64,000 nt of DNA from NCBI RefSeq assembly GCF_000814905.1, contig NZ_JXAG01000054.1, positions 1-64,000 of the forward strand, given 5' to 3'. Source of the stretch: Enterobacter sp. Bisph1. GTDB taxonomy: Bacteria > Pseudomonadota > Gammaproteobacteria > Enterobacterales > Enterobacteriaceae. Below the pieces are notes generated by a model, which saw only the letters and a list, made by a program, of their open reading frames with translations, made no database searches and was not told the DNA's origin. Both the position numbers and the translations under genes were made by a program. Below, one piece after another: positions 42,559-54,735 of this stretch (positions within the stretch are counted from its first letter, which is position 1; each line of letters begins with the position of its first letter).

Positions 42559-43371
42559 CTAGTCCGCCAGGAAGAGCGGACCCATAGGCATAGCGGGAAG
42601 TTCGTATCGCGCGGGATAATCCACCGACACCAGGTAAAGCCCTTCCGCTTTTGCCGTTGCTGCCGCCAGCGTTCTGTCCTTGACCGCCAGCAGTTCTGCT
42701 ATCCAGCTCTCCGGCTGGTTGTGGGCACCTACTTCCATCAGGCTGCCGACAATATTCCTGACCATATGATGTACAAAGGCATTGGCTTTGATATCGACCA
42801 CAATATAGGCACCAAACCGGCTGACGTTGATGTGCATCAGGTTGCGCCACGGCGTGCGCGACTGACACTGCACCGCGCGAAACGAGGTAAAGTCGTTTTC
42901 GCCCAGCAGGCTTTGCGCCGCACGATGCATCCGCTCTGCGTCAAGGGGCTGGTGATAATGCGTTACGCCGTGGCCGAGCACCGCCGGACGTAATCGATGA
43001 TTGTAGATGACGTAACGGTAACGGCGAGCCGTGGCGCTAAAACGTGCATGAAAATCATCGGGCACATTTTTTACCCAACGCACCGCGATGTCACCAGGTA
43101 AATTCGCATTTACCCCCAGCGTCCAGGCCGCATCTTTACGCAGCGCGGTGGTTTCAAAATGCACCACCTGCCCCGTTGCGTGTACGCCCGCGTCGGTACG
43201 ACCGGCGCAGAAGACGTTAATCGGCTCGTTGGCGACCTGCGAGAGCGCTTTTTCCAGCTTCTCCTGCACGCTGCGCACTTCCTGCTGACGCTGCCAGCCG
43301 TAATACTTGCTGCCGTCGTACTCAATGCCAAGAGCGATTTTGTAGATCGGCGCTTTCAGCTCGTCCTGCAT
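42559..43371 (-). CDS. truA: tRNA pseudouridine(38-40) synthase TruA
   Basis: Isomerises uridines at positions 38-40 in the anticodon arm of many tRNAs. 270 residues. The catalytic aspartate is Asp60 in [30 protein letters not shown] is the N-terminal signature. The start overlaps the usg stop by one base (TAATG type), indicating coupling with usg as in E. coli. Confidence 0.97.
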   Translation of the reverse strand: MQDELKAPIYKIALGIEYDGSKYYGWQRQQEVRSVQEKLEKALSQVANEPINVFCAGRTDAGVHATGQVVHFETTALRKDAAWTLGVNANLPGDIAVRWVKNVPDDFHARFSATARRYRYVIYNHRLRPAVLGHGVTHYHQPLDAERMHRAAQSLLGENDFTSFRAVQCQSRTPWRNLMHINVSRFGAYIVVDIKANAFVHHMVRNIVGSLMEVGAHNQPESWIAELLAVKDRTLAAATAKAEGLYLVSVDYPARYELPAMPMGPLFLAD

Positions 43372-44384
43372 CAGTACAGATACTCCTGCACCAGTTTTTC
43401 AGCGATTTTTACCGCCGTCAGCGCGCCGCCAAAGCGCACGTTATCGGCGACCGACCAGAACAAGACCTGTTCCGGCATCCCGTAATCGTTACGCACGCAG
43501 CCCACAGAGAGATGCGCCTGGCCGGAAGCATCGCCGACCTGGGTCGGGAAACTGGTCGCATCGGAGAGGGCGATATCCTCAAAACGGCCGAACGCGTCGC
43601 GGGCTTCTTCCGCCGCCAACGGGCGCATAGCTTCAAAGCTCACCATCTGTGCATGACCGTAAAACACCGGCGACTGCACACAGGTTGCCGAGATCATCAG
43701 CCCTTCGTCCTGCAAAATTTTACGCGTTTGATCGATGATGGCTCGCTCTTCACGCACGCTGCCTTCGCTATCCGGCAGCAGCGGCAACATATTAAACGCC
43801 AGCTGACGGCCAAAGTAGTCGTCGTCATCAATCGGGATACCGTTCAACAGCTTGGCGCTCTGCCCCGCCAGCGCATCCACCGCCTGTTTGCCATTGCGCG
43901 AAACAGACAGCATGCTGGTGACGTTCACCCGCGAAAAACCACCTTCATCAATCAGCGGTTTCAGCGCCACCAGCAGCTGCGTGGTGAGGCTGTCCGGCAC
44001 GGCAATGATGTTACGGTTACGGTAATCCGCCAGCACAAAGGGATTAATGTCCGGTACCACCAGCGGGACATCCGGCTCCAGCGCAAATAAACCGCTGGAG
44101 TCGATAACCAGGCAACCTGCGTTGGTTGCGTCTTCAATCCAGCTCGCCGAGGCCTGCGCGCCAGCGACAAAAAAAGCCAGCTGCGCCTGGGTCCAGTCAA
44201 ACTCAGCGACATCTTGTACACGTACGGTTTTACCGGCATAGCGCAGGTTTTTACCGATGCTGTCGCCATGGCCCAGGGCATACAGTTCGCCTACCGGGAA
44301 CTGGCGCTCCGCCAGCGTATCGAGCAAAGCTTCCCCGACAGCGCCCGTCGCGCCGAGAACGGCAATATTCCAGCCTTCAGACAT
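43371..44384 (-). CDS. usg: Usg, inactive semialdehyde dehydrogenase paralogue
   Basis: Protein with the aspartate-semialdehyde dehydrogenase fold, 337 residues. The NADP motif is [12 protein letters not shown] near residue 10. Where active enzymes have PNCST with the catalytic cysteine, this sequence has PDSLT (residues 130-134), so Cys is replaced by Ser132; loss of catalysis is expected. The function of Usg is unknown to me. It lies between pdxB and truA and is cotranscribed with truA. Confidence 0.94.
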   Translation of the reverse strand: MSEGWNIAVLGATGAVGEALLDTLAERQFPVGELYALGHGDSIGKNLRYAGKTVRVQDVAEFDWTQAQLAFFVAGAQASASWIEDATNAGCLVIDSSGLFALEPDVPLVVPDINPFVLADYRNRNIIAVPDSLTTQLLVALKPLIDEGGFSRVNVTSMLSVSRNGKQAVDALAGQSAKLLNGIPIDDDDYFGRQLAFNMLPLLPDSEGSVREERAIIDQTRKILQDEGLMISATCVQSPVFYGHAQMVSFEAMRPLAAEEARDAFGRFEDIALSDATSFPTQVGDASGQAHLSVGCVRNDYGMPEQVLFWSVADNVRFGGALTAVKIAEKLVQEYLY

Positions 44385-44444
44385 GGTGATTTACTCCAGA
44401 AAAAGCGTCCCCGCCGCGATTCGGCAGGGAGCAAAAAGATGTCA

Positions 44445-45581
44445 TTAACCTACCGGGTGATGCGTGGCGTTGAAGCCAAGCTTTTGCAGCAGCGCGGCTG
44501 CATTAGCGTCATCACACTGCACAGACAGCGATGACCATTCGCGGCGCTCAAGATAATTTTTACGCAGCTTGTCAAACTCACCCGGCGTGCCCGCTACTTT
44601 TCGCAGCAGCGCATCGTCGCGGCGCACATCATACACCAAATGAACCAGCCTTTTTAGCGTTGACTGATCGAGGGGGCCATGCAGCGTGATGCGGCCAAAT
44701 TCCGGGGCGGGCAGCAGCGTGTCTAACGCCACCTGCCGCGGCTGGTCTAAAAAAACGCTAAACGCTTCAAAGACCTGCGTGGTGCCGCGCGCTTTTCCTT
44801 CTAATGTGTAGCCAGCAATATGGGCTGTACCAATGTCGACGCGGCTCAGCAATTCGACGTTGAGATCCGGTTCCGGCTCCCAGACATCCAGCACTACGCT
44901 GATGGCCTGTCCGGCCTGTAGATGGCGCAGCAGCGCCGCATTGTCTACTACCGGTCCGCGACAGGCATTTATCAGAATAGTGCCAGGCTTTAAGCGCGAG
45001 AGCAGCGCATCGTCCGCCAGATGCAGCGTTTTATACGGCCCGTCTTTAAACAGCGGCGTATGGAAGGTCAGCACATCGGCTTCACGCACCAGTTCATCTA
45101 GGCTGCGAAAATCCCCTTCGTCCCCGCGATCGGCACGCGGCGGATCGCACAGTAAGGTGCGGATCCCCAGCGCTTCCAGCCGCGCCTGCAGACGACCGCC
45201 AACATTACCAACGCCGACAATGCCGACGGTGCGATCCTGCAGCGCAAAGCCGTCGCGCTCGGCCAGCATCAGCAGTGAGGAGAAGACATACTCGACGACC
45301 GCAATGGCGTTACAGCCAGGCGCAGCGGAAAAGGCGATCCCGGCCTGTTGCAGCCACGCCTCATCCACATGATCGGTCCCGGCTGTCGCCGTACCGACAA
45401 ATTTAATGCCCGTATTTTTTAATAAATCCTCATTCACCTTCGTAACGGATCGCACCATCAGGGCGTCCGCATCGGCCAGTTCCGCCAGCGGGATCGGGCG
45501 ACCGGGAACCGCTTTTACCTCCCCCAAACGACGAAAAAGATCGTGGGCGTAAGGCATATTTTCATCAACAAGGATTTTCAC
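44445..45581 (-). CDS. pdxB: Erythronate-4-phosphate dehydrogenase
   Basis: Second step of de novo pyridoxal phosphate synthesis, oxidising 4-phosphoerythronate with NAD. 378 residues, equal to E. coli. The start is GTG at 45581. The Rossmann motif is [17 protein letters not shown] (near residue 119). Catalytic Arg, Glu and His of the D-hydroxyacid dehydrogenases appear in [10 protein letters not shown], the following Glu and HIAGYTLEG. The C-terminal ~90 residues are the PdxB dimerisation domain. Divergent from flk. Confidence 0.97.
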   Translation of the reverse strand: MKILVDENMPYAHDLFRRLGEVKAVPGRPIPLAELADADALMVRSVTKVNEDLLKNTGIKFVGTATAGTDHVDEAWLQQAGIAFSAAPGCNAIAVVEYVFSSLLMLAERDGFALQDRTVGIVGVGNVGGRLQARLEALGIRTLLCDPPRADRGDEGDFRSLDELVREADVLTFHTPLFKDGPYKTLHLADDALLSRLKPGTILINACRGPVVDNAALLRHLQAGQAISVVLDVWEPEPDLNVELLSRVDIGTAHIAGYTLEGKARGTTQVFEAFSVFLDQPRQVALDTLLPAPEFGRITLHGPLDQSTLKRLVHLVYDVRRDDALLRKVAGTPGEFDKLRKNYLERREWSSLSVQCDDANAAALLQKLGFNATHHPVG

Positions 45582-45692
45582 GCTTCAGTACCTGTTTGAG
45601 AACGGGAGTTGAGCGCGCAAGTGTGCCATAATCTCGCGGCCGGGCATACCCGCAATGCCGCTACCGCCACGCGAGAATAGTAAGAGGAAACC

Positions 45693-46703
45693 ATGATTCA
45701 ACCCATTCCGGGTGCCCCCGCGCGCCCTCCCGGGCACGAGCCAGTGCAGAACGCCAATCGCCCTGGCGAGCAGCCGTTATCAACCATGCAACGCACGGTG
45801 CTGGAGCGTCTGGTTATTCGCCTGATAGCCCTTACCCAGCAGCAGAGCGCTGAAGTATGGGCGGGGATCAGGCACGATTTAGGGTTGAAGAACGATGCGC
45901 CGCTGCTCTCGCGCCATTTTCCGGCGGCGGAACAGCACCTCAATCAGCGCGTTGAGACGGCCACGCAAAATCATGCTACTCGCCAGGTCATATCACAGCT
46001 GACGGAGCTATTGAGTCAGGGTAATAATCGCCAGGCGGTGAGTGATTTCATTCGCCAGCAGTTCGGCCAGACGGCGCTAAGCCAGCTGACGCCGCAGCAG
46101 CTTAAAACCGTGCTGACGATGCTGCAAAATAACCAGATAACCATTCCTCAGCCGCAGCAGCGCCCGGCGACCGAGCGTCCGCTGCTGCCTGCGGAGCACA
46201 ACTCCCTTAACCAGGCGGTCACCAAGCTGGCGGCGGCGACGGGGGAATCCGGCAAGCTAATCTGGCAATCAATGCTGGAGCTGTCGGGGGTGAAAAGCGG
46301 AGAGCTGATTCCGGCGAAACAGTTCGCGCCGCTAATGACCTGGCTGCAGGCGCGACAGACGTTAAGCACCCATCCTGCACCGACGCTACAAATTATTCAG
46401 ACCGTGCTGAAACAGCCGCTGGATGGCAATGAGCTGCGTGGTATTACCGAGTATGCGCAGCAAACGTGGCAGGCAACGCCGCAGACCATCCTGACCCCGG
46501 CACAGGTGCAGGACATTCTCAATCAGGTCTTTTTACGCCGCACCGAGCGGGCGTCCGGGATGTTTGAGGTGCACGACGTTCAGCCGATCTACCTGCCGTT
46601 TGTCGCGCCGATTGTTGATGCGGTTAAAGCGGTTTCCACCCGTCCGGGTTTTTTCTTTATCGTCCTGATGATCGTGGCGGTTCTCTTCTGGCTGGTCAGC
46701 TAA
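45693..46703 (+). CDS. flk: Flagella biosynthesis regulator Flk
   Basis: Inner-membrane protein that in Salmonella and E. coli helps stop premature export of the anti-sigma factor FlgM. 336 residues. A Pro-rich N-terminus (PIPGAPARPPGHEP) is followed by a Gln-rich cytoplasmic region. A single C-terminal membrane helix (FFFIVLMIVAVLFWLV, residues ~319-334) makes it a tail-anchored protein. It is divergent from pdxB as in E. coli. Presence of flk does not prove motility. Confidence 0.93.
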   Translation: MIQPIPGAPARPPGHEPVQNANRPGEQPLSTMQRTVLERLVIRLIALTQQQSAEVWAGIRHDLGLKNDAPLLSRHFPAAEQHLNQRVETATQNHATRQVISQLTELLSQGNNRQAVSDFIRQQFGQTALSQLTPQQLKTVLTMLQNNQITIPQPQQRPATERPLLPAEHNSLNQAVTKLAAATGESGKLIWQSMLELSGVKSGELIPAKQFAPLMTWLQARQTLSTHPAPTLQIIQTVLKQPLDGNELRGITEYAQQTWQATPQTILTPAQVQDILNQVFLRRTERASGMFEVHDVQPIYLPFVAPIVDAVKAVSTRPGFFFIVLMIVAVLFWLVS

Positions 46704-46728
46704 AAAAATCCCCTCCGGCGGAGGGGAT
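46702..46728 (-). terminator. Terminator between flk and the GH1 gene
   Basis: ATCCCCTCC (46708-46716), loop GGC, GGAGGGGAT (46720-46728). On the minus strand it is followed by seven T, making a strong terminator for the glycosidase gene. On the plus side there is no T-run after it. Confidence 0.9.
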
Positions 46729-46734
46729 ACGCAC

Positions 46735-48261
<1,527 letters not shown>

Positions 48262-49461
48262 TTAGCTTTCGCTACTCACCTTCGCAGGTGAACGGAAAGC
48301 AATAAGCGTTACGACGATGCCCGTTACCGCCGCGACGGCCGCGGCAAGAAACACCGAGGGATAGCCCAGGGAGGTTGCCAGCAGACCGGTCAGCGGGCCG
48401 GTAAAGGCGTAGGAGATGTCCTGAAACGCCGCATAACCCCCAAGTGCGGTGCCGCGCACCTGCGGCGGGACGCGTTTCACCACCTCCACGCCCAGCGCCG
48501 GGAAGATAAGCGAACACCCGCAGCCGGTTAACGCCGCGCCGAGCAGCGCCATCCACGCGCCGTGCGCCTGCCATAACAGTACCAGGCCGACGGTTTCAAT
48601 GGTCAGAGAGGCAATCGCTACCCTCACGCCGCCAAAGCGGTCCGGCATCCAGCCAAACAGGATGCGCATCAGCACAAACGCCCCGCCAAACGCCGTTAAG
48701 GTAAAACCCGCCATCGGCCAGCCGTTACTGGAGAAATAGAGGGAGACGAAAGTGCCAATCACGGCAAAACCCACGCCCTGCAGCGCCAGTCCCAGCCCCG
48801 GCTGCCAGATAAGTCCGACGACGCTAAGCAGAGAGGGACGCTCGCCCGCATGGGCCGGGACTTTACGCACGCTGCCGTTAAACGCCCAGGCGACAAAAGG
48901 TAAAACGATAGTGGTCGCGGCCAGGGCGGCAAAACCGAACCGACTGTGAATCAATAAACCCAGCGGTGCGCCCACTGCCAGCGCGCCGTAAATCGCCATG
49001 CCGTTCCACGACATCACTTTACCGGAGCGGGCCGGGCCAACCAGCCCCATCCCCCAGGTTAGCGTGCCGGTCAGAAGCTGGCTTTCACCAAAGCCGAGGA
49101 TCAGGCGTCCGACAATCAATAATAGAAATTTGACTATCGGCTCAACGGGTAACAGCGCCGCCAGCAGCCACGCAACGCCCGCCAGCGCGCAGGCAAACAT
49201 TCCCTGCAGCGCCGAGCGCTTTGCGCCGAACTGATCCGCCAGCCGCCCGGCATAGCCGCGCGTTAAGACGGTGGCAAGAAACTGAATCCCCACCGCGATG
49301 CCGACCATGGTGTTGCCATAGCCAAGCTGCTGGTGGACAAAGAGCGGGATCACCGGCAGCGGCAAGCCAACGGTCATATAGGTCAGAAATACCGCAAACG
49401 CGATACGAAACAGCGAGACATTCGCTGACGAGGAACCAACAGAGTGAGTTTCAACAGACAT
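48262..49461 (-). CDS. yfcJ: MFS transporter YfcJ
   Basis: Inner-membrane major facilitator of 399 residues with 12 predicted helices in two halves. The MFS loop motif appears as [16 protein letters not shown] between helices 2 and 3 and again as [13 protein letters not shown] in the second half. It belongs to the UPF0226 (YhhS/YfcJ) group; the substrate is uncertain. It lies between the GH1 gene and fabB, each with its own terminator, so it is probably a single transcript. A perfect 19-bp palindrome lies about 103 bases upstream. Confidence 0.92.
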   Translation of the reverse strand: MSVETHSVGSSSANVSLFRIAFAVFLTYMTVGLPLPVIPLFVHQQLGYGNTMVGIAVGIQFLATVLTRGYAGRLADQFGAKRSALQGMFACALAGVAWLLAALLPVEPIVKFLLLIVGRLILGFGESQLLTGTLTWGMGLVGPARSGKVMSWNGMAIYGALAVGAPLGLLIHSRFGFAALAATTIVLPFVAWAFNGSVRKVPAHAGERPSLLSVVGLIWQPGLGLALQGVGFAVIGTFVSLYFSSNGWPMAGFTLTAFGGAFVLMRILFGWMPDRFGGVRVAIASLTIETVGLVLLWQAHGAWMALLGAALTGCGCSLIFPALGVEVVKRVPPQVRGTALGGYAAFQDISYAFTGPLTGLLATSLGYPSVFLAAAVAAVTGIVVTLIAFRSPAKVSSES

Positions 49462-49563
49462 GCATTACTCCATAACGCAGAGTAAGGCGGGATGAGAAAA
49501 TACCACGCCCCCTCTACCTGAGTGTCAGGATTAAGGTGCGTTGGTTAACGTTGAACGCTTACG

Positions 49564-49582
49564 CATTATCATAATGATAATG
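49564..49582. promoter_or_regulatory. Perfect 19-bp palindrome upstream of yfcJ
   Basis: CATTATCAT-A-ATGATAATG: two 9-bp arms around one base. It is built from the ATTATC/GATAAT hexamers that make up Fur boxes, but the hexamers are in another order from the classical box. It lies between the yfcJ start and the fabB terminator, so it is a candidate operator for yfcJ. Confidence 0.5.
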
Positions 49583-49627
49583 TTGCGAAAGGAGTTTGCC
49601 TGCGCGCCATGGGGATTGTCAACGCAT

Positions 49628-49651
49628 AAAAAAAGGGAGCCTCAGGCTCCC
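49628..49651 (-). terminator. fabB terminator
   Basis: GGGAGCCT-C-AGGCTCCC (49635-49651), followed on the minus strand by seven T. Strong rho-independent terminator 20 bases past the fabB stop. Confidence 0.9.
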
Positions 49652-49670
49652 CTCAGTCATCTGTAATACG

Positions 49671-50888
49671 TTACTGCAGTTTACGCATCACCAGCGTAGC
49701 GTTGGTGCCGCCAAAGCCGAAGCTGTTGGACATCACGGTCGTCAGTTTCTGCTCGGTCGGTTTGGTGACGATGTTCAGACCGGCAGCCTGCTCGTCCAGC
49801 TCTTCGACGTTAATGCTCGGCGCGATAAAGCCGTGCTCCAGCATCAGCAGCGAGTAGATGGCTTCCTGTACGCCCGCAGCGCCCAGCGAGTGGCCGGTCA
49901 TCGCTTTGGTTGCCGAGATAGCCGGGCTGTTGTTGCCAAACACTTCACGGATGGCTCCCAGCTCTTTCACGTCGCCAACCGGCGTTGAGGTGCCGTGGGA
50001 GTTCAGGTAGTCAATCGGCGTATCGACGCCGTGCATCGCCATCTTCATGCAGCGCACTGCGCCTTCGCCTGACGGAGCAACCATGTCCGCGCCGTCGGAG
50101 GTCGCGCCGTAGCCGACGATTTCCGCATAGATATGCGCGCCGCGCGCCAGCGCATGCTCCAGCTCTTCAACCACCACCATACCGCCGCCGCCGGCAATAA
50201 CGAAACCATCGCGGTTCGCATCATAGGTACGTGACGCTTTTTCCGGCGTTTCGTTATATTTGGTTGAGAGTGCGCCCATCGCGTCGAACTCGCAGGCCAT
50301 TTCCCAGCACAGCTCTTCGCCGCCGCCGGCAAACACGATGTCCTGTTTACCCAGTTGAATCTGTTCTACCGCGTTACCGATACAATGTGCAGAAGTGGCG
50401 CACGCGGAACTGATGGAGTAGTTAACGCCGTGAATTTTAAACGGTGTCGCGAGGCATGCAGAAACGCCGGAAGCCATCGCTTTGGTCACCACGTACGGGC
50501 CAACAGCTTTCAGGCCGCGCGGGCTGCGCATGGCGTCAGCGCCGAATACCTGGTATTTCGGTGAGCCGCCGCCGGAACCTGCAATCAGGCCAACGCGCGG
50601 GTTATTCTGGTAGACCTCGTCAGCGAGGCCAGCGTCGGCGATCGCCTGTTCCATCGAAAGGAATGCATACACGGAGGCGTCGCTCATAAAGCGCACTACT
50701 TTACGGTCGATGAGGCCAGTGGTATCCAGTTTGACATTGCCCCACACGTGGCTGCGCATGCCGGAATCCTTCAGCTCCTGAGAAAATGTGATCCCTGAGC
50801 GTCCTTCACGCAGAGATGCCAGGACTTCCTGCTGGTTGTTACCAATGCTGGAAACGATGCCCAGGCCAGTAATCACTGCACGTTTCAT
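49671..50888 (-). CDS. fabB: Beta-ketoacyl-ACP synthase I
   Basis: Condensing enzyme for chain elongation, essential for unsaturated fatty-acid synthesis. 405 residues. The catalytic Cys163 lies in [11 protein letters not shown], and the two histidines in [11 protein letters not shown] and TGHSLGAAG. Transcribed alone, with FabR- and FadR-type sites overlapping its promoter upstream and a strong terminator behind. Confidence 0.98.
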   Translation of the reverse strand: MKRAVITGLGIVSSIGNNQQEVLASLREGRSGITFSQELKDSGMRSHVWGNVKLDTTGLIDRKVVRFMSDASVYAFLSMEQAIADAGLADEVYQNNPRVGLIAGSGGGSPKYQVFGADAMRSPRGLKAVGPYVVTKAMASGVSACLATPFKIHGVNYSISSACATSAHCIGNAVEQIQLGKQDIVFAGGGEELCWEMACEFDAMGALSTKYNETPEKASRTYDANRDGFVIAGGGGMVVVEELEHALARGAHIYAEIVGYGATSDGADMVAPSGEGAVRCMKMAMHGVDTPIDYLNSHGTSTPVGDVKELGAIREVFGNNSPAISATKAMTGHSLGAAGVQEAIYSLLMLEHGFIAPSINVEELDEQAAGLNIVTKPTEQKLTTVMSNSFGFGGTNATLVMRKLQ

Positions 50889-50928
50889 TCAATACCCCTA
50901 AGTCGCACTAAATTAAGTTTCGAGTCGC

Positions 50929-50957
50929 AAGATAGCGTACACTTGTACGCCGAACAA
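50929..50957 (-). promoter_or_regulatory. fabB promoter
   Basis: On the minus strand -35 TTGTTC (50952-50957) and -10 TATCTT (50929-50934) are spaced 17 bases. The FabR palindrome fills the spacer and the FadR site covers and extends upstream of the -35, which fits repression by FabR and activation by FadR. Confidence 0.8.
50935..50950. promoter_or_regulatory. FabR operator
   Basis: GCGTACA-CT-TGTACGC is a 7-bp perfect palindrome between the fabB -35 and -10 elements. It matches the FabR site known from E. coli fabA and fabB, which represses in response to unsaturated acyl chains. Confidence 0.85.
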
Positions 50958-50969
50958 GTCCGATCAGAC
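50953..50969 (-). promoter_or_regulatory. FadR activator site at fabB
   Basis: Minus strand GTCTGATCGGACTTGTT fits the 17-bp FadR consensus (AACTGGTCNGACCNGTT) at most positions. It overlaps the -35 region from upstream, the arrangement used for activation of fabB in E. coli. Confidence 0.75.
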
Positions 50970-51044
50970 ATTTTCCGAGGAAATTTGCACCTTTCTTAGT
51001 CCCTCGTTAAGATCGTGCCACTGCCTGATGCACGAGTAACTTAC

Positions 51045-53045
51045 GTGAAACAAACCGCTATACAATCTGCCAACCTTGAATTCAACGCTGAGGGTACACC
51101 TGTTTCCCGAGATTTTGACGACGTCTACTTCTCTAATGATAACGGGCTGGAAGAAACACGTTATGTTTTTCTCGCCGGAAACCGTCTTAAAGCACGTTTT
51201 CCCGAACATCCACGCCCCTATTTTGTGGTGGCAGAGAGCGGATTTGGCACCGGTCTGAATTTCCTCACGCTCTGGCAGGCGTTTGCGACTTTTCGCGCAG
51301 CGCACCCCGACGCTACCCTGGAAAGATTACATTTCATCAGTTTTGAAAAATTTCCTCTTACTCTCCAGGATTTGCGTAAAGCCCACGCACACTGGCCGGA
51401 ACTGGCTCCGCTGGCCGAAAAATTACAGGCCCAGTGGCCGCTTGCCTTCGCCGGTTGCCACCGCCTGCTGCTTGATGAGGGCCGGGTGACGCTGGATTTA
51501 TGGTTTGGCGATATTAACGAGCTCACTGACCAACTCGACGATTCACTGAATCAGTGCGTTGACGCCTGGTTCCTCGATGGGTTTGCGCCAGCGAAAAACC
51601 CGGATATGTGGACGCAGAATCTGTTTCAGGCGATGGCGCGTCTGGCCAGGCCCGGCGGTACGCTGGCAACCTTTACCTCGGCAGGATTTGTCCGGCGCGG
51701 TTTGCAGGAAGCGGGCTTCACCCTGCACAAATGCAAAGGTTTTGGCCGCAAACGCGAAATGTTGACCGGGGTGATGGAACAAGAACTTACTTCACCCGCC
51801 CGTGCGCCATGGTTTACCCGCAGCGCTACCGCGCAGCGTGAGGTTGCCGTGCTTGGCGGAGGAATTGCCAGCGCCCTGCTGTCGCTGGCGCTGCTGCGTC
51901 GCGGCTGGCAGGTCACCCTCTATTGCGCCGACGACGCACCGGCGCAAGGCGCCTCCGGCAATCGCCAGGGCGCGCTCTACCCGTTGTTAAGCGCCCACGA
52001 TCCGGCGCTTGCCCGTTTCTTCCCGGCGGCCTTTACCTTTGCTCGTCGTTTGTACGATGCCCTGCCCATTGAGTTTGATCATCAATGGTGTGGTGTCACG
52101 CAGCTTGGCTGGGATGAGAAAAGCCAACATAAAATCGTTCAGATGCTGACGCTGGATCTGCCGACAGAACTCGCCCGGCGCGTTGACAGTGAAGAGGCGC
52201 AAGCCCTTTGCGGTGTCGAAACCGGCTGCGGCGGCATCACTTACCCCGCCGGAGGCTGGCTCTGCCCGGCGCAGTTAACGGCAGCGGTGCTGGCCCTTGC
52301 CTGTGAGCAAGGTTTACAGATCCATTATGGCTACGATATGGCGCAGTTAATGCCTGAAAACGATGGCTGGCAGCTCCATTTTCACCATGGCGAGCAGCGA
52401 GAACATGCAACGGTGGTGCTGGCGAACGGACACCGTATCAGCGACTTCGCGCAAACGGAAAAGCTGCCGGTATATCCGGTCGCAGGCCAGGTCAGCCATA
52501 TCCCTACCACGCCACAGCTCGCCTCATTGCGCCAGGTGCTCTGCTACGATGGCTATTTGACCCCGCAACATCCTCATCACCAGCAGCACTGTATCGGCGC
52601 CAGTTATCATCGTGGAGCAGTAGAAACGGCCTACAGCGAGGCCGATCAGCAGCACAACCGTCAGCGTTTGCTCGACTGTTTGCCGCAGGCTGAATGGGCT
52701 AAAGAGGTAGATGTGAGTGCGGGCGAGGCGCGCAGCGGCGTACGTTGCGCCACGCGCGATCACCTGCCGATGGTCGGCAACGTCGCGGATTACGCCGCCA
52801 CGCTGAGCGCCTATGCCACGCTGGCTGAACAGCCTGCCACGGCGGTAAGCGCGCCGGTATATCAGGGGCTGTTTATGCTGGGGGCGCTGGGATCGCGCGG
52901 GCTATGTAGCGCCCCGCTGGCGGCTGAGATTCTGGCATCGCAAATGAGTAATGAGCCCATTCCGCTGGACGCTGAAACGCTGGCGGCAATGAATCCTAAT
53001 CGTTTGTGGGTCAGGAAGTTACTGAAGGGCAAAGCGGTGAAATAG
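51045..53045 (+). CDS. mnmC: tRNA mnm5s2U methyltransferase/oxidoreductase MnmC
   Basis: Bifunctional enzyme completing the mnm5s2U34 wobble modification. The C-terminal FAD domain (residues ~265-666, [17 protein letters not shown]) removes carboxymethyl, and the N-terminal SAM domain (residues ~1-240, [15 protein letters not shown]) methylates. 666 residues from GTG 51045, which aligns [13 protein letters not shown] with the E. coli MKHYSIQPANLEF start; another GTG at 51015 would add 10. Divergent from fabB; converges on yfcL. Confidence 0.95.
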   Translation: MKQTAIQSANLEFNAEGTPVSRDFDDVYFSNDNGLEETRYVFLAGNRLKARFPEHPRPYFVVAESGFGTGLNFLTLWQAFATFRAAHPDATLERLHFISFEKFPLTLQDLRKAHAHWPELAPLAEKLQAQWPLAFAGCHRLLLDEGRVTLDLWFGDINELTDQLDDSLNQCVDAWFLDGFAPAKNPDMWTQNLFQAMARLARPGGTLATFTSAGFVRRGLQEAGFTLHKCKGFGRKREMLTGVMEQELTSPARAPWFTRSATAQREVAVLGGGIASALLSLALLRRGWQVTLYCADDAPAQGASGNRQGALYPLLSAHDPALARFFPAAFTFARRLYDALPIEFDHQWCGVTQLGWDEKSQHKIVQMLTLDLPTELARRVDSEEAQALCGVETGCGGITYPAGGWLCPAQLTAAVLALACEQGLQIHYGYDMAQLMPENDGWQLHFHHGEQREHATVVLANGHRISDFAQTEKLPVYPVAGQVSHIPTTPQLASLRQVLCYDGYLTPQHPHHQQHCIGASYHRGAVETAYSEADQQHNRQRLLDCLPQAEWAKEVDVSAGEARSGVRCATRDHLPMVGNVADYAATLSAYATLAEQPATAVSAPVYQGLFMLGALGSRGLCSAPLAAEILASQMSNEPIPLDAETLAAMNPNRLWVRKLLKGKAVK

Positions 53046-53047
53046 GG

Positions 53048-53074
53048 TTTTCCCTCTCCAGCAGAGAGGGAAAT
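53048..53074. terminator. Bidirectional terminator between mnmC and yfcL
   Basis: TTTCCCTCTC (53049-53058), loop CAGCA, GAGAGGGAAA (53064-53073): a perfect 10-bp stem between the two convergent stops. Confidence 0.75.
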
Positions 53075-53080
53075 GGCCAC

Positions 53081-53359
53081 TTAGTGGGATTTTGCCTGCT
53101 GATACAGGTTTTCCCACATGCCGAGCACCAGCGCCTGATCGCGCGGCGATAGCTCTCCCGCCTGAATCGCGGTTTGCACGCTGGTAGTGACTTTGCCGTG
53201 CAGGGTTTCCGGCGCATGGTCATCGCCGCCTTCCAGTTCCGCCACCGCCAGCGTCAGGTGGCCGCGCAGATAACCGCCCGCGAACAGCTCATCATCACTG
53301 GCGTGGTCCACCATGTTATCAATTAACGCCAGAATGCGTGATTCAAACTCCGCGATCAT
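53081..53359 (-). CDS. yfcL: YfcL family protein
   Basis: Small acidic cytoplasmic protein of 92 residues, predicted helical. It matches E. coli YfcL in position and in segments such as [17 protein letters not shown] and [16 protein letters not shown]. No catalytic motif, signal or membrane segment is visible and the function is unknown. Probably the last gene of the prmB-aroC-mepA-yfcA-epmC-yfcL run, 27 bases after epmC. Confidence 0.92.
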   Translation of the reverse strand: MIAEFESRILALIDNMVDHASDDELFAGGYLRGHLTLAVAELEGGDDHAPETLHGKVTTSVQTAIQAGELSPRDQALVLGMWENLYQQAKSH

Positions 53360-53386
53360 CTCTCTTCCTCTTTAGAAAATATGGCC

Positions 53387-53926
53387 TTAAAAATCTTCCG
53401 GCCACGGGAACTGTGCTGCCGCTAAAGGCGGCGTCTGATAATAATCCTGTAGTGCTTTAATAAAACGCGCCGGGCGCGCCGGGATCCCCTGCTCCAGGTA
53501 GGTCATCACCTGTTGATGAACGCGGCGCTGAAAGACGATGCGATCCGGTTCAACATCCCCTTCCAGGTTGTCACAGCTGACGTTAAACGGAAAACCCGCC
53601 GCCACGCAGAACAACCAGTCAAACGCCTGGGGTTTGACTTCGACATCTTCGAATTTGCCCTGGGTTGCCGCATCGCGGCCATCGGGGCAATACCAGTAGC
53701 CAAAATCTACCAGTTTGCGGCGTTCGGCACCGGCGATGCACCAGTGGGAAATCTCATGCAGCGCGCTGGCATAAAAACCGTGAGCAAAGACAATGCGGTT
53801 GAAAGGCGCGTCCGCATCTGCAGGAAGATAGATCGGTTCGTCGTCGCCTTTAATCAGACGGGTATTAAAATCGTCGGCAAAGCAGCCGTCGAAGAGATCA
53901 ATTAACTGTTGGTAGTGGTGCGTCAT
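53387..53926 (-). CDS. epmC: Elongation factor P hydroxylase EpmC
   Basis: Hydroxylates the beta-lysylated lysine of translation factor EF-P, the last step after EpmA and EpmB. 179 residues, 3 shorter than E. coli. The probable metal ligands are in HEISHWCIAGAERR (residues ~57-70). The start overlaps the yfcA stop by 4 bases (ATGA). Former name YfcM. Confidence 0.94.
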   Translation of the reverse strand: MTHHYQQLIDLFDGCFADDFNTRLIKGDDEPIYLPADADAPFNRIVFAHGFYASALHEISHWCIAGAERRKLVDFGYWYCPDGRDAATQGKFEDVEVKPQAFDWLFCVAAGFPFNVSCDNLEGDVEPDRIVFQRRVHQQVMTYLEQGIPARPARFIKALQDYYQTPPLAAAQFPWPEDF

Positions 53927-54735
53927 ACGTTCACCCCCAGAAACTGGAGGATCTCCTGGCCGTGACTGTCATAGAGAAGTTTCGCACTCATTACCGCCGA
54001 GACAATCACAATCATCGGCCTAATGAGTTTTTGCCCTTTACTGAGCACCAGGCGCGAGCCCATGCGCGCGCCCAGAAATTGCCCGGCCAACATAACAAAG
54101 CCGGTGCCCCATACCACTTTGCCGCCAATAATAAACAGCAGCAGCCCGCCAACGTTCGAGGTGGCGTTCAATACTTTGGCATGGGCGGTGGATTTTGCCA
54201 GGTTGAACCCCGCAAGGGTGACAAACGCCAGCGCATAAAACGAACCGGCGCCGGGACCAAAAAAACCGTCGTAAAAGCCAACGCAGCCACCGGCGATAAG
54301 GGCAAAAGGCAGCCCGTACAGACGACGCTGACGATCTTCCTCGCCTAAACGCGGCATTAATAAAAAGTAGAGACCAATACAGATAACCAGAATCGGCAGG
54401 ATCTGGCGCAGCACCTCGGATTGCACATGCTGGACCAGCAGCGCGCCGCTGGTGGATCCGATAAAGGTCATCAGGATATTGAGTTTCTGGTCGGCGAGAT
54501 TGACCACTTTACGCCGCACAAAATAGAGCGAGGCCGACAAAGAACCGCCGCAGGCCTGCAGTTTATTGGTTGCCAGCGCCTGCGCTGGCGTCATCCCCGC
54601 TGCCAGCAGTGCCGGCACCGTTAATAGCCCACCGCCGCCCGCCAGCGCATCAATAAATCCGGCTAACAGCGCGACAAAGAAAAGCACCGCCAGCAGCAGC
54701 GGCGACACCGTAAAAAGTTGTTGAAAGAGTTCCAT
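53923..54735 (-). CDS. yfcA: TSUP family sulfite/anion exporter-like YfcA
   Basis: Inner-membrane protein of the TauE/SafE (TSUP) family, 270 residues with about eight helices. The repeat motifs GGGGLLTVPALLAAGM (near residue 33) and GCVGFYDGFFGPGAGSFYALAF (near 149) are the paired family signatures. Substrate unknown; relatives move sulfur-containing organic anions. Overlaps both mepA and epmC by 1-4 bases. Confidence 0.94.
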   Translation of the reverse strand: MELFQQLFTVSPLLLAVLFFVALLAGFIDALAGGGGLLTVPALLAAGMTPAQALATNKLQACGGSLSASLYFVRRKVVNLADQKLNILMTFIGSTSGALLVQHVQSEVLRQILPILVICIGLYFLLMPRLGEEDRQRRLYGLPFALIAGGCVGFYDGFFGPGAGSFYALAFVTLAGFNLAKSTAHAKVLNATSNVGGLLLFIIGGKVVWGTGFVMLAGQFLGARMGSRLVLSKGQKLIRPMIVIVSAVMSAKLLYDSHGQEILQFLGVNV

